From positions 1,674,001 through 1,738,000 of the forward strand of contig NZ_CP020469.1 in assembly GCF_003031405.1 (NCBI RefSeq): DNA of 64,000 nucleotides, read 5' to 3'. The notes under the pieces were generated by a model. The model did no database searches and was not told the DNA's origin. It saw only the letters and a list, made by a program, of their open reading frames with translations. Positions 1-9,183 of this stretch are shown in pieces. The DNA is from Halomonas sp. 'Soap Lake #6'. GTDB taxonomy: Bacteria; Pseudomonadota; Gammaproteobacteria; Pseudomonadales; Halomonadaceae. Every line of letters starts with the position of its first letter. Within the stretch, counting starts at the first letter, position 1. Position numbers and translations under genes: made by a program.

Positions 1-342
<342 letters not shown>

Positions 343-366
343 CCAAATGCGTGGGGAGAAAACCGA

Positions 367-762
367 ATGAGGCAGTGGTTAGAAGGGCTTGAAACGCGCC
401 AGGGGTTAGACAAATTGACCCATCAGGCTAGGCAGCTGGTACTTATCAGCTTTGTTGTTCTGTTGCTTCTGGTGATTTACCGTGGCTTTTTTATTCAAGA
501 AGATGGGTTTAATTGGCGCCCCGTTGTAGCTTTCGTGTTGCCGCTTGTACTGTTCCTACCCTCCATTATTGGTCAGCGTGCCCGGGGGCATGCGTGGCTC
601 GCATTTGTGAGTTTGCTCTATTTTACCCAGGGAGTGATGCTGGCAACTCTACCAGGGCAAGGGCTTCGCGGCGTATCAGAAGCGCTTGTTTCACTAGCCC
701 TTTTCACTGGTTGTATGGCGTACGCACGCTTTCGTAGTCGCCAGCAGCGTTTGCAGCGCTAG
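367..762 (+). CDS. DUF2069 family inner-membrane protein
   Basis: A 131-residue protein with about four hydrophobic segments (roughly residues 24-42, 52-67, 72-92 and 98-117) and a basic tail ending RFRSRQQRLQR. Size and topology match the DUF2069 proteins that often follow wrbA in gammaproteobacteria; no function is established for them. It lies 25 bp after the wrbA stop on the same strand and is followed at once by a strong bidirectional terminator, so wrbA and this gene probably form one transcription unit. Confidence 0.8.
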   Translation: MRQWLEGLETRQGLDKLTHQARQLVLISFVVLLLLVIYRGFFIQEDGFNWRPVVAFVLPLVLFLPSIIGQRARGHAWLAFVSLLYFTQGVMLATLPGQGLRGVSEALVSLALFTGCMAYARFRSRQQRLQR

Positions 763-763
763 T

Positions 764-811
764 CTTAGCGGCCTTGGTGATTCCTGAGTGATTAGGACCA
801 AGGCCGCTAAG
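764..811. terminator. Bidirectional terminator hairpin
   Basis: A perfect 15-bp inverted repeat (cttagcggccttggt, 764-778, paired with 797-811) with an 18-nt loop separates two convergent genes, the DUF2069 gene (+) and the cytochrome b561 gene (-). It is followed by a short A/T-rich stretch. Confidence 0.85.
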
Positions 812-825
812 AAAACCATCGTCAG

Positions 826-1512
826 TCAAGCAAACCATAGCCAACCAGTAACACCAAACGCAATAAGTAGCGCAGCACATGCTCTTAATCGTTGATGGCT
901 AATTACCGCTGCGGTTAAGTCCTCTGGCGGATGTTTAAAGTGTTTTACGCCGGTCACCATCGCTGTGACCAAGCTTTCCCCTAATAGCTTGTGGGCGATT
1001 AATGCCACTATATGCAGGCTAATTAAGATCAGTAACAAATCGCTGTTCAATGCATGCAGGCCCGACAACTCTCGGCTGACGTCTCGGCCAACAAGATTAT
1101 AGAAAGGTCCTTGGAAGAAAATGTCATCACTCAAGAAAAGGCCGCTAATGGCTTGGAAGGAGAGTGATAAAAGCAACAAAACCACCATCCAACCACCCAG
1201 CGGGTTATGGCTGGCGTATTGAGCGGCACGGCGCAAAAAGAGCGCTCTGGTATAGGCAACTACCTCAGAGGGAGGAGACAAAAAGCTACCAAAGCGTCCA
1301 TAAATACTACCAGTGAAACCCCATATAAAACGAAATACCAGTAGCCCTATAATGATATAACCAGTCTGTGCGTGCACTTCGATGGGAAATAAAAAGGGTA
1401 CTCCATCTGTTTTAGTGGTGTAGTAAGAAAGAGCGACCGCTACCAGCAGCCCCCAATGAAATAAACGTATTAACACATCCCATACGTATACATGCTGTTT
1501 CTTGCTGCGCAT
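826..1512 (-). CDS. Cytochrome b561-type membrane protein
   Basis: Encodes 228 residues from the ATG at 1512 (MRSKKQHVYVWD), which has a GAGGAAGG ribosome-binding site just upstream; a longer frame reaches 1560 but has no comparable site. The family is bacterial di-haem cytochrome b561 (Ni/Fe-hydrogenase b-subunit-like), an inner-membrane quinol-linked electron carrier. Visible features are the N-terminal VWDVLIRLFHW segment with a haem-ligand His, several hydrophobic helices, a second His-bearing helix (HAQTGY), and a late SLHIVALIAHKLLGE helix with paired His residues. The electron partner is not identifiable from its neighbours. Confidence 0.82.
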   Translation of the reverse strand: MRSKKQHVYVWDVLIRLFHWGLLVAVALSYYTTKTDGVPFLFPIEVHAQTGYIIIGLLVFRFIWGFTGSIYGRFGSFLSPPSEVVAYTRALFLRRAAQYASHNPLGGWMVVLLLLSLSFQAISGLFLSDDIFFQGPFYNLVGRDVSRELSGLHALNSDLLLILISLHIVALIAHKLLGESLVTAMVTGVKHFKHPPEDLTAAVISHQRLRACAALLIAFGVTGWLWFA

Positions 1513-1744
1513 CCACCTTCCTCTGTCGCTGTACCGGGAGAGTTTCGCATTTATCAGCAATTTCTCCTAGAAGCTATTCATCAATCCCGTTGGATAGTGC
1601 CTACAGCGTAGATACCCTGGGTTAAGTAGCTGTCCAAGGTTAGGTAGTAAGATGCAATGCTGCTTGATCAATACTTGAGCTTTACCAGCATACCAGCGAA
1701 CATGGAAAGCAAAGTTGAACTTTACCGCAAGGGAGCACCATCCA

Positions 1745-2389
1745 ATGACCCGTAACATAGCTGATATCAGGCGTGACTATGAAGGTGGCAGCCTAGATGA
1801 AGCGCATACACCCGCCGATCCGTTCGTACTGTTTGATGAATGGTTCAGCCTAGCTCTGGACTCCGAGGGAGAAGATGGTAATGCCATGACTCTTTCAACA
1901 GTAGATAGCCAAGGTCGGCCACACGCACGGGTTGTGCTATTAAAAGGCTTTGATGAGCGGGGCATGGTATTTTTCACTAATTATCATAGCCACAAAGGCA
2001 GCGAGTTAAGCAACGTGCCTTTTGCTGCCATAACGTTTTGGTGGCCTTCTCTTTCACGCCAAGTGCGTATCGAAGGCCCAGTAGAACAAGTATCTGCTGA
2101 TGAATCAGATGAGTACTTTGCTAGTCGCCCCCGAGGTAGCCAATTGGGTGCCTGGATTGCGACCCAAAGCGTAGTAATCCCCAATCGTAACTGGATCGAA
2201 GAGCGTCAAAAACGTTTTGAGCAGGCTTACGATGGTCAAGACATACCGCGTCCCATTCACTGGGGAGGCTACCGGCTTACACCAGAAATGATCGAGTTTT
2301 GGCAAGGGCAGCCCAGCCGCCTACACGACCGCTTGCGTTTCGAACGCCGTGATGGGGGGGAGTGGAGCCGCTTCCGTTTAGCTCCATAA
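1745..2389 (+). CDS. pdxH: Pyridoxamine 5'-phosphate oxidase
   Basis: A 214-residue cytoplasmic FMN enzyme that oxidises pyridoxine or pyridoxamine 5'-phosphate to pyridoxal 5'-phosphate, the last step of vitamin B6 synthesis and salvage. The chosen start is ATG 1745 (MTRNIADIRRDY), preceded by AAGGGAG. Landmarks include DPFVLFDEWF, the FMN/substrate segment ARVVLLKGFDERGMVFFTNY with SHKGSEL, the RGSQLGAWIATQS region, and the C-terminal RLHDRLRFER followed by W-x-RFRLAP. Length and motifs match the family along the whole protein. Confidence 0.97.
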   Translation: MTRNIADIRRDYEGGSLDEAHTPADPFVLFDEWFSLALDSEGEDGNAMTLSTVDSQGRPHARVVLLKGFDERGMVFFTNYHSHKGSELSNVPFAAITFWWPSLSRQVRIEGPVEQVSADESDEYFASRPRGSQLGAWIATQSVVIPNRNWIEERQKRFEQAYDGQDIPRPIHWGGYRLTPEMIEFWQGQPSRLHDRLRFERRDGGEWSRFRLAP

Positions 2390-2424
2390 AGCTCACCCAA
2401 GTAGTTGGCAAGTGGTTGAAAAAG

Positions 2425-2451
2425 CCCGCAGGTTAGATCGGCATCTGCGGG
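2425..2451. terminator. Terminator hairpin between pdxH and the acyl-CoA ligase gene
   Basis: CCCGCAG (2425-2431) pairs with CTGCGGG (2445-2451). It sits between two convergent genes, with A-rich sequence to the left and GTTGTCT to the right, so it can serve either strand. Confidence 0.65.
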
Positions 2452-2470
2452 TTGTCTGCGTCTTAAGATC

Positions 2471-5218
2471 TTAGTCTGGCTGACTCTCCAGGCGGTGCCG
2501 TTGCCATTCGCTATCAGGTTCGTTAAGGCGCAGCACGGCATCAATCACCTGCTCTTCCATATTGTAGCGACACTTAAAGCCCAAGTGCTTCATTAAGGCC
2601 CGCATCGGATGGTTATCCACCATGATTTTGCCAATCATCTCAAGCGTGCCAATGCTAGTGCAGTAGCCGATCATTTTTTTCATCAATAAGCTACCGATGC
2701 CAAGCCCTTGCAAATCATCTCGAATGATCACTGAGAACTCTGTACGAATATTATCTGGATCATTCCATACTCGGGCGACGCCCAGCATCTCTTTACTGCC
2801 GTCATCATGCTGGTGCTCGGCAATAAAAGCCATTTGCCTGTCATAGTTAATATGCGAGAGAATCGATAAATCGCGCTGGGTCAGGCTGGATTTATTGTGG
2901 AAGTAGCGGAAACGGATGCTCTCTTCCGACAACTGTCGATGAAACGTCGTGATAAGCGGCGCATCCTCTGCGCGGATAGGTCTTACTTCAACCGGCCAGC
3001 CATTTTTTAGCGTCACCCACTCTCGTAGTTCTTCGGGGTAAGGCATGATGGCAAAACGTGCGGGCGTCCCTAAATCCATTGCAAAATCAACCGCCAGCAT
3101 TCCATCACGGTTCAATAGTAGTGGATTTAGCTCAAGGCCACGCAAATCTCCGAGATCCGACGCTATTTGCGATAGTTTCACAAGCAGCTGACATAGGCGT
3201 TGTATATCCCTGTCGGGGTCAGCCGAATGCTCACGAATTAAAGAAGCCGCATGTGTTCTCCCCACTACGTCGGCAGCAAGACTCATATTCAATGGCGGCA
3301 GGGCTATTTGCCTATCTGCCAATACATTAACTTTATAGCCACCAATACCAAAGACAATCAGTGGACCAAATACCGGATCTCGGGTTATCCCAGCGCAGAC
3401 CTGCATCGAGTGTTTACCTCGCTGCATAGGCTGTAAGCAGTACTCTCGGATGGCGTACTCGGGGAATTTTTCCCGTACTTTATCGCCTAGTTGGCGAACA
3501 CCGTCAGCCACTTGTTCTGGTGTTTCTAGATCCTGGAGCAGCCCCGCGGAAATTTTATGGGGATGCTTGCGATAACGATAGGGACGACAATTACCTTCAT
3601 GGATGACTTTAAGAGCTTTTGGGCCTTCAAAGTGTGGCGCAATGGTTAAAGCCTCTTCAGGGCTAGTGATGTAAGCGCTGGGCGCTGTTGGGATGCCATA
3701 AGCCTCAAGAACCTGGGCAGTTTCTGAGTGTGTCAGCGTTTGCCTCCCCTGCTCTTTCGCACGTCTAATTAACTCTCGGCATTCGGCACGTATCTCAGGG
3801 CTGGTGGAAAACGGTAAGCTAGGCGGGATTTCATGAAGCAGCGCCTGTACTCGCTGATAATCCACCATGTGCATAAAAGCCTTAACCGCTTTTTCAGGCG
3901 ATGTGTAGGTGGGTATCCCCGCTAAATTGCAGACATGCCGTGCATTCAGAGCTTCTTTTAACCCCATCCAGCTCGTTAACAGATTACGTTTAAACGTCTT
4001 ACTGTGGTCAATCAATGCCTGTGCGGTGACCACTGAAGGGGCTAGCCGCGTGGGTGCATGCACCACTAAAACGGCATCCACGTTAGGGTCTGCTGTAACA
4101 ATCCTCAGGGCTTCTACAAAACGCTCTGGAGTGGCGTTGCCGCCTAAATCCACCGGGTTTTCACCAGGTTTACTCATATCCACTTGGCTTTTATGTAGTG
4201 CCGCCTGCGTCTCTGCACTAAACTCTGCGAGTTTTCCGCCTGCGTTCATGAGCTTGTCGATGGCGAGCATAGCAGGCCCTAACCCATTAGAAACAATAGC
4301 TAAACGGTCACCTCGCAAGGGTTTCATTCGTGATAAGGTTTCTAAAGCATCAAACAATTCGTCAGAATCATTAATCCTGACAACCCCCGCACGAGCAAAG
4401 GCTGCATCAAACACCAGATCACGATTAGCAATGCCGGGAGTTGGAGCCATCCCCGAAATATCAGACTCAGGGGTTCGGCCACTCTTAATTGCCAGCACAA
4501 GACGATTGCGCGATGCATCACGCACCGATGTCATAAAGTGCTGGGCGTCAGTGACACGCTCAAGGTGCAACAGGATTGCTTGGGCCGGAGAGAACTGATT
4601 TACATAATCGATCAAATCCGGTAACAGAACGTCTACGCTGTCGCCTACAGTAATTAAGTGAGAAAAGCCTACATCACGACCTGCTGCCCAATCTATCATT
4701 GCATTGGCTAGCATCCCTGATTGCCCCAAATAAGCCACTTTGCCTGCTTTCACCGGTTGGCTAGCATATGACGCATTGAGCTTCCTGCCAGGCACTATGA
4801 GCCCCATACACTCAGGGCCTAAAACTCTTATTCCGGACTCCCTCGCCGCTTGCAACATGCGCTGCCGAATAGAGCCCTTGTTGCCCTTTTCACGATCTAG
4901 ATAAGCACCACCTGAAAGTACCAGTGCCGCCTTAACGCCAAAATGGCCGAGTTTTTTGATGAGACTGGCAACACCTTCGATCGGTGAGCAAATGACGGCT
5001 AGATCAGGGACTTCAGGTAGCTCGCTGACACTGCGCACACAATCGACACCAAAGACCTTTGTATAGCCCTTAAGATTGACGGCCCATAGCGTTCCTTTAA
5101 AGCCACCTTCTTGAAGGTTGGTGAGCACCAATCCACCGAGCGACGCGGGTTTTTCCGAGGCACCAAACACCGCAACCGTTCGTGGCTCAAAAAAATGGTG
5201 CAAAAAACGTGTGCTCAC
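2471..5218 (-). CDS. Bifunctional acyl-CoA synthetase (NDP-forming)-like / GNAT lysine acetyltransferase (PatZ/Pka type)
   Basis: A 915-residue fusion protein. The first half resembles ADP-forming acyl-CoA synthetases: an N-terminal CoA-binding Rossmann domain (VAVFGASEKPASLGG, residues 14-28), then the ligase-CoA domains (AYLGQSGMLANA; RLAIVSNGLGPAMLA) and an ATP-grasp domain (about 490-720). The last 170 residues are a GNAT domain with the acetyl-CoA loop DLQGLGIGSLLMKKMI. In enterobacteria and Salmonella this architecture (Pat/YfiQ) acetylates acetyl-CoA synthetase and other proteins on lysine. It is divergent from a histone-deacetylase-family gene, which suggests an acetylation/deacetylation pair (inference). 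The substrate is unknown here, although the prpE-like enzyme at 52641 keeps the usual SGK acetylation site. Confidence 0.88.
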   Translation of the reverse strand: MSTRFLHHFFEPRTVAVFGASEKPASLGGLVLTNLQEGGFKGTLWAVNLKGYTKVFGVDCVRSVSELPEVPDLAVICSPIEGVASLIKKLGHFGVKAALVLSGGAYLDREKGNKGSIRQRMLQAARESGIRVLGPECMGLIVPGRKLNASYASQPVKAGKVAYLGQSGMLANAMIDWAAGRDVGFSHLITVGDSVDVLLPDLIDYVNQFSPAQAILLHLERVTDAQHFMTSVRDASRNRLVLAIKSGRTPESDISGMAPTPGIANRDLVFDAAFARAGVVRINDSDELFDALETLSRMKPLRGDRLAIVSNGLGPAMLAIDKLMNAGGKLAEFSAETQAALHKSQVDMSKPGENPVDLGGNATPERFVEALRIVTADPNVDAVLVVHAPTRLAPSVVTAQALIDHSKTFKRNLLTSWMGLKEALNARHVCNLAGIPTYTSPEKAVKAFMHMVDYQRVQALLHEIPPSLPFSTSPEIRAECRELIRRAKEQGRQTLTHSETAQVLEAYGIPTAPSAYITSPEEALTIAPHFEGPKALKVIHEGNCRPYRYRKHPHKISAGLLQDLETPEQVADGVRQLGDKVREKFPEYAIREYCLQPMQRGKHSMQVCAGITRDPVFGPLIVFGIGGYKVNVLADRQIALPPLNMSLAADVVGRTHAASLIREHSADPDRDIQRLCQLLVKLSQIASDLGDLRGLELNPLLLNRDGMLAVDFAMDLGTPARFAIMPYPEELREWVTLKNGWPVEVRPIRAEDAPLITTFHRQLSEESIRFRYFHNKSSLTQRDLSILSHINYDRQMAFIAEHQHDDGSKEMLGVARVWNDPDNIRTEFSVIIRDDLQGLGIGSLLMKKMIGYCTSIGTLEMIGKIMVDNHPMRALMKHLGFKCRYNMEEQVIDAVLRLNEPDSEWQRHRLESQPD

Positions 5219-5323
5219 AGGCGTATCTCCCTGAGGTAAACAACTACTGTGTACGACTTATTGAGACTGTCGCGCAAGCCCCCCTGACGATTATGGTGGC
5301 TTTAATATGAATGGAGCGCTTGC

Positions 5324-6265
5324 ATGATTACTGCCTACCTTACCCATCCCAACTGCTCATTGCACCATATGGGGCCAGAACACCCCGAAAGTCCACAACG
5401 TTTGGAGGCTATACGAGCCCGGTTGTCGTTAACGGGCTTGCTTCAACAAACCATGCAGGCTGATGCGATAGAGGCTAGAGAAGAAACGCTGGCGAGGGTT
5501 CACCCAGCGAGGCACTTGCGTGCATTAGAGAAGTGCTTACCAACGGAGGGCATAATAACCTTGGATAGTGACACCATGATGAACCCTAATAGCCTTCAGG
5601 CCGCTCGTGTAGCCGCTGGTGCTGTAGTACGCGGTGTCGATCAGGTGTTTAAACGCCAAGCAGATAATGTTTTTTGCGCTGTTCGCCCACCTGGCCATCA
5701 CGCAGAAGCATCTGACGCTATGGGTTTCTGTTTTTATAATAATGTTGCGGTGGGAGCAGCCCATGCGCGTGCTAAGTATGGTGCTAAACGCATTGCGATA
5801 CTCGATTTTGATGTCCACCAGTGTAACGGTACCATTGATATCTTCAAAAATGATCCCGAAATCTTAATTTGCTCTAGCTTTCAGTACCCCTTCTACCCGT
5901 GGCGCTACCTACGCAGCGAGTGGCAAAATGTTGTGAATACCCCACTGGAGGTTGGTACAGATAGCCAAGAGTATCGACGTGTCATCGAGCGCCAATGGTT
6001 ACCTGCGTTACATGCTTTTAAACCCGATTTGGTCATGCTATCCGCCGGGTTTGATGCCCATAGGGACGACCCAATGGGAGATATCTGCCTGGAAGATGAA
6101 GATTTTTATTGGGTTACCCATTTAGCCATGGAAATTGCAGCGCTCTATGCAGAAAATCGGGTGGTATCAGTCTTGGAAGGTGGCTATAACCTTAAAACGC
6201 TTGCTAGTGGCGCTGAGGCGCATATAAAAGCGCTGCTAGGCTTACCCTTTAGCAATGTGTCCTGA
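5324..6265 (+). CDS. Histone deacetylase family protein (zinc amidohydrolase)
   Basis: A 313-residue enzyme of the arginase/deacetylase fold that would remove acetyl groups from lysine or polyamine substrates in the cytoplasm. Motifs include HPESPQRL near the N-terminus, RPPGHHAEASDAMGFCFYNN (tandem His pair of the charge relay), LDFDVHQCNG (zinc ligands Asp and His), and LSAGFDAHRDDPMG (third zinc Asp), followed by EGGYN with the Tyr region. The usual DVHHGNG is DVHQCNG here: the zinc ligands are kept, but the following His and Gly are replaced. It is transcribed away from the GNAT acetyltransferase gene with a 105-bp shared upstream region, fitting an opposing pair. Confidence 0.88.
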   Translation: MITAYLTHPNCSLHHMGPEHPESPQRLEAIRARLSLTGLLQQTMQADAIEAREETLARVHPARHLRALEKCLPTEGIITLDSDTMMNPNSLQAARVAAGAVVRGVDQVFKRQADNVFCAVRPPGHHAEASDAMGFCFYNNVAVGAAHARAKYGAKRIAILDFDVHQCNGTIDIFKNDPEILICSSFQYPFYPWRYLRSEWQNVVNTPLEVGTDSQEYRRVIERQWLPALHAFKPDLVMLSAGFDAHRDDPMGDICLEDEDFYWVTHLAMEIAALYAENRVVSVLEGGYNLKTLASGAEAHIKALLGLPFSNVS

Positions 6266-6364
6266 AACGGTATCTCAATTTACAAGCCCAGTTGCAGCTC
6301 AGCGTAGTGCAAATAGGATATGGTACTATGCTGTTTTATTGGCAGCTTCTCTACGTGATACCTT

Positions 6365-6997
6365 ATGACGGCAACTTCTGAAGAGCATGCAGCGCTGCGC
6401 ATTGCGTCAGGGCGAAAAGCCTTTGTAGAACCCTTACGGCTTGGCGAGAGGCTCAAGCAAATTCGACTGGCTAATCAGTGGACACTTGAAGATGTTAGCC
6501 AGCGTACGGGACTGGCACGCTCAACCCTTTCCAAAATTGAAAATGACCAAGTCTCACCTACCTTTAGCGTGGTTCAGAAGCTGATTGCGGGCTTAAATAT
6601 CGACTTGCCTCAGCTATTTACACCGCCCAAACGGGAACGCTACACCATGGGGCGTAGGGACCTCACTCGTAAGGGTAAAGGGCAATTGCACCCTACCCCT
6701 ACTTATGAGCACGAGCTACTCGGATATCAGCTTGCTCAAAAGCGCATGATTCCGTTTAAAACCATTGTAAGAGCACGCAGTTTTGGTGAGTATCAACAGT
6801 GGGTGCGCCATGATGGCGAAGAGTTTTTGATGGTGCTGCATGGCGATATCATGCTTTACACAGAGTTTTATGCCCCACTAGTGCTAGCTGAAGGAGACAG
6901 CATCTATTTTGACAGCGATATGGGCCACGCGCTGGTTTCTACCAGCAGCGAGGATGCCGTCGTACTTTCTGTGTGCACAAGAGGAGATCTAGTTTAG
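6365..6997 (+). CDS. XRE-cupin transcriptional regulator
   Basis: A 210-residue regulator. An N-terminal Cro/C1-type helix-turn-helix (GERLKQIRLANQWTLEDVS, then GLARSTLSKIE, about residues 27-65) is followed by a cupin fold (EFLMVLHGDIMLYTEFYAPL, then GDSIYFDSDMGHAL). XRE-cupin proteins sense small metabolites and often control amino-acid, polyamine or sulfur-compound catabolism. It lies 99 bp after the deacetylase gene on the same strand and could regulate it or be cotranscribed. Its stop codon is only 3 bp from the stop of convergent tusE, with no terminator between. Confidence 0.85.
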   Translation: MTATSEEHAALRIASGRKAFVEPLRLGERLKQIRLANQWTLEDVSQRTGLARSTLSKIENDQVSPTFSVVQKLIAGLNIDLPQLFTPPKRERYTMGRRDLTRKGKGQLHPTPTYEHELLGYQLAQKRMIPFKTIVRARSFGEYQQWVRHDGEEFLMVLHGDIMLYTEFYAPLVLAEGDSIYFDSDMGHALVSTSSEDAVVLSVCTRGDLV

Positions 6998-7000
6998 GAG

Positions 7001-7351
7001 CTATAAGCAGTTAGTCGGTTTTGGTAACCCTGCGATACGGGCGATTCGCTTAGGTGGGCTACCAGGAAACAGAGACATTAAATAAACTGAACGCCCTTTT
7101 TCTTCACCCAATGCTTGCTTTGTGGCTTTTACTAGTGGGCGCATGGCAGGTGCCATCTCATACCGGGCATAAAAATCGCGCACAATTTTTATGATTTCCC
7201 AGTGTTGGCTGCTTAATGCTAGTCCTTCATCCTCAGCTAGAAGATTAGCAACCTCCTCGCTCCAATCTGCTTGCTTTACCAGATATCCTTCGGGATCAAG
7301 CGGAATAGTATTTAGTGAATCAAGATAACGGTATAACTTTTGGTTGCTCAT
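7001..7351 (-). CDS. tusE: TusE/DsrC sulfurtransferase subunit
   Basis: A 116-residue cytoplasmic DsrC-family protein, last carrier in the TusA-TusBCD-TusE persulfide relay that feeds MnmA for 2-thiolation of tRNA wobble uridine. The C-terminal arm RIAGLPKPTNCL carries the conserved penultimate Cys that holds the persulfide. It is the last gene of the tusD-tusC-tusB-tusE operon and follows tusB by 5 bp. Confidence 0.95.
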   Translation of the reverse strand: MSNQKLYRYLDSLNTIPLDPEGYLVKQADWSEEVANLLAEDEGLALSSQHWEIIKIVRDFYARYEMAPAMRPLVKATKQALGEEKGRSVYLMSLFPGSPPKRIARIAGLPKPTNCL

Positions 7352-7356
7352 ATCAA

Positions 7357-7647
7357 TCAGTACCAGGAGATAATCTTCTCATGCTTCTCAGTAAGAGCTA
7401 CGAAATCGGCCAGCTCAATGAGCGGCAGATCATTGGAAAGTGCCGCAGAGTAAAGACCTCTAGATAGCACGTCTTCTATAAGTAGATAAATACTAGAAGC
7501 AGATGTTTTCCAACCCAGCCACTCAGGGTACAAGGCTGCTTGAGCGGCGTCTTCAATAAGCACTACCGTATCACCACCACTCATTGCTTCAAGCATGTGC
7601 TGGGCTGCCTCGCTACTCGGGGGCTTATTAAGAATGTGTAATATCAA
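7357..7647 (-). CDS. tusB: TusB/DsrH sulfur-relay subunit
   Basis: A 96-residue DsrH-family subunit of the TusBCD hexamer. It starts MILHILNKPPSS, the typical N-terminus of this family, and includes GGDTVVLIEDAAQAAL. It lies between tusC (11 bp upstream) and tusE (5 bp downstream) in the conserved order. TusB has a mainly structural role in the relay. Confidence 0.92.
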   Translation of the reverse strand: MILHILNKPPSSEAAQHMLEAMSGGDTVVLIEDAAQAALYPEWLGWKTSASSIYLLIEDVLSRGLYSAALSNDLPLIELADFVALTEKHEKIISWY

Positions 7648-7658
7648 GCGGCTGCCCT

Positions 7659-8024
7659 CTAGAAATTTAGTACGCGGTCAAACCGCTTTACTACGCTAGG
7701 CAACTCTGCCCTAGGAATCACAGTGACACCTTCGACCAAATGCTCGCTATGAAGATTAAGTGCTTGTAACGCCTCATCCGGCACTAACAGCTGCTCAATA
7801 TCATACATCTCCAACATATCAATTGTTGGAAGTATTGCCTTTTGACCTGGCGCACCTATTGCCTGCTCTTTTAACAACGCCAACACCCCCTGCCCTAAAA
7901 AAAGCAGGCTAATTGATTGCCCAAACGCGGCGGCAACCAAAGCAACGTCTAAGCCTTCTCGCAGTTTATTAGAGCTGTATGGAGCATGACGAATAATGAT
8001 GAGCTGCTCATTTTCATTAACCAT
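7659..8024 (-). CDS. tusC: TusC/DsrF sulfur-relay subunit
   Basis: A 121-residue DsrF-family subunit of the TusBCD sulfur relay. The IIIRHAPYSSNKLREGLDVA N-terminus and the QSISLLFLGQGVLALL segment match the DsrE/F fold. The gene is 9 bp downstream of tusD and 11 bp upstream of tusB, so translation is probably linked across the operon. Confidence 0.93.
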   Translation of the reverse strand: MVNENEQLIIIRHAPYSSNKLREGLDVALVAAAFGQSISLLFLGQGVLALLKEQAIGAPGQKAILPTIDMLEMYDIEQLLVPDEALQALNLHSEHLVEGVTVIPRAELPSVVKRFDRVLNF

Positions 8025-8033
8025 TCGGCCCTC

Positions 8034-8423
8034 CTATGCAAACGTAATCAAACGATCGCAACGCTGTTGTAACGCCAGTAACTGCCCTAAGCCGGTTAAT
8101 TCAAACGGTGACTCAAGATTAAAATTTTCCTGACCATGTCGCTTTGCCTCAGCTTCATCCATTACGCCACGGCGTAATGCTGCTGCAATACAAACATCTA
8201 GTGCTACATCATGCTGTTCATGCAGTTCTATCCAGGCACTGCGCATATTAAGCTCATCCTGAGGGGGAGCCATCAGCTTCGAGGCATTATGGATGCCATC
8301 CTGATAGAAAAAAACCCCTGAGACACGGTGGCCTTGTTTCACCACAGCTTGGGCAAAGCGCAGCGCTGAATGGGGCGCAGCACTCACATAAGGCGCTCCC
8401 ATTACCAACAAGCCATACTCCAT
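8034..8423 (-). CDS. tusD: TusD/DsrE sulfur-relay subunit
   Basis: A 129-residue DsrE-family protein, catalytic subunit of the TusBCD complex. It accepts persulfide sulfur from TusA on the Cys in LDVCIAAALRRGV (about residue 77) and passes it to TusE. The N-terminus (LVMGAPYVSAAPHSALRFA) and the VFFYQDGIH strand are typical. It is the first gene of the operon, separated from upstream yccA by a strong terminator, so it should have its own promoter between 8424 and 8500. Confidence 0.94.
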   Translation of the reverse strand: MEYGLLVMGAPYVSAAPHSALRFAQAVVKQGHRVSGVFFYQDGIHNASKLMAPPQDELNMRSAWIELHEQHDVALDVCIAAALRRGVMDEAEAKRHGQENFNLESPFELTGLGQLLALQQRCDRLITFA

Positions 8424-8446
8424 AACATCATCTCTCTCTATACACC

Positions 8447-8478
8447 AAAAAAAACAGACCCTACTGAGGTAGGGTCTG
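8447..8478 (-). terminator. Rho-independent terminator of yccA
   Basis: CAGACCCTAC (8455-8464), loop TGAG, GTAGGGTCTG (8469-8478). On the minus strand the hairpin is followed by eight T residues (A-run 8447-8454). It lies between yccA and tusD. Confidence 0.9.
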
Positions 8479-8502
8479 CCATAGAGATTGCTACCGCGAC
8501 AA

Positions 8503-9183
8503 TCAGTCGTTGCTCATAATACCAAGGATAGATAACAGGCTTACAAACAGATTGTAGATTGACACGTAGAGTGTGACGGTTGCGAGAATATAGTTAGTCT
8601 CGCCAGCACGATGCACGATTTCGCTAGTTTGATACAGGATAGCCGCGGCGGCAAAGAGTACAAACCCAGCTGAGACCATCAGTGAAAGGGCAGGAATATT
8701 AAAGATCAGCCCAGCCACCATAGCCAAAATCAGCACGATGGCACCTGCCATCAGGAAATTGCCTAGGAAGCTAAAGTCTTTCTTAGTAGTGAGTGCGACC
8801 GCAGAAAGGCCAATAAACGTTAGCCCTGTCATCGCGAGCGCATTCATGATCAGCGCCCCGCCGTTAGGCAGTGTTAAATACGCAGAAATGATTGGCCCAA
8901 GGGTAAAGCCCATAAATCCTGTGAAGGCAAATGTCGCCAACAAACCAGTAGCTGAATTAGCCGTTTTATGCACCAAGAACATTAGGCCATAGGCACCAAT
9001 GAAGAACACGAAAATGTTCATTCGCTGAATACCAAGCGCTACTGAAGCGCCTGCCATAACAGCAGAGAAAAGCAGTGTCATGGCAAGCAAGGCGTACGTA
9101 TTGCGCAACACCTTGTTAGCACTGACATTACTTACCGCGCTACCTGATTGCGGTCTTGCCGTGTGAGAATCGTTAAAAGCCAT
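8503..9183 (-). CDS. yccA: Bax inhibitor-1/YccA family membrane protein
   Basis: A 226-residue inner-membrane protein with seven hydrophobic segments and the family hallmarks LLAMTLLFSAVMAG, AFTGFMGFTLGPI, and the acidic C-terminal end (LSILGIMSND). In E. coli YccA is a substrate and modulator of the FtsH protease. The residues before about 28 (NDSHTARPQSGSAVSNVSANK) form a soluble N-terminus. Adjacency to the tus operon is conserved in gammaproteobacteria. Confidence 0.92.
   Translation of the reverse strand: MAFNDSHTARPQSGSAVSNVSANKVLRNTYALLAMTLLFSAVMAGASVALGIQRMNIFVFFIGAYGLMFLVHKTANSATGLLATFAFTGFMGFTLGPIISAYLTLPNGGALIMNALAMTGLTFIGLSAVALTTKKDFSFLGNFLMAGAIVLILAMVAGLIFNIPALSLMVSAGFVLFAAAAILYQTSEIVHRAGETNYILATVTLYVSIYNLFVSLLSILGIMSND

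Noticed and set aside
1567..1758. Open frame on the minus strand before pdxH
   Set aside because: No ribosome site, no recognisable domain, and it overlaps the pdxH start; treated as noncoding.
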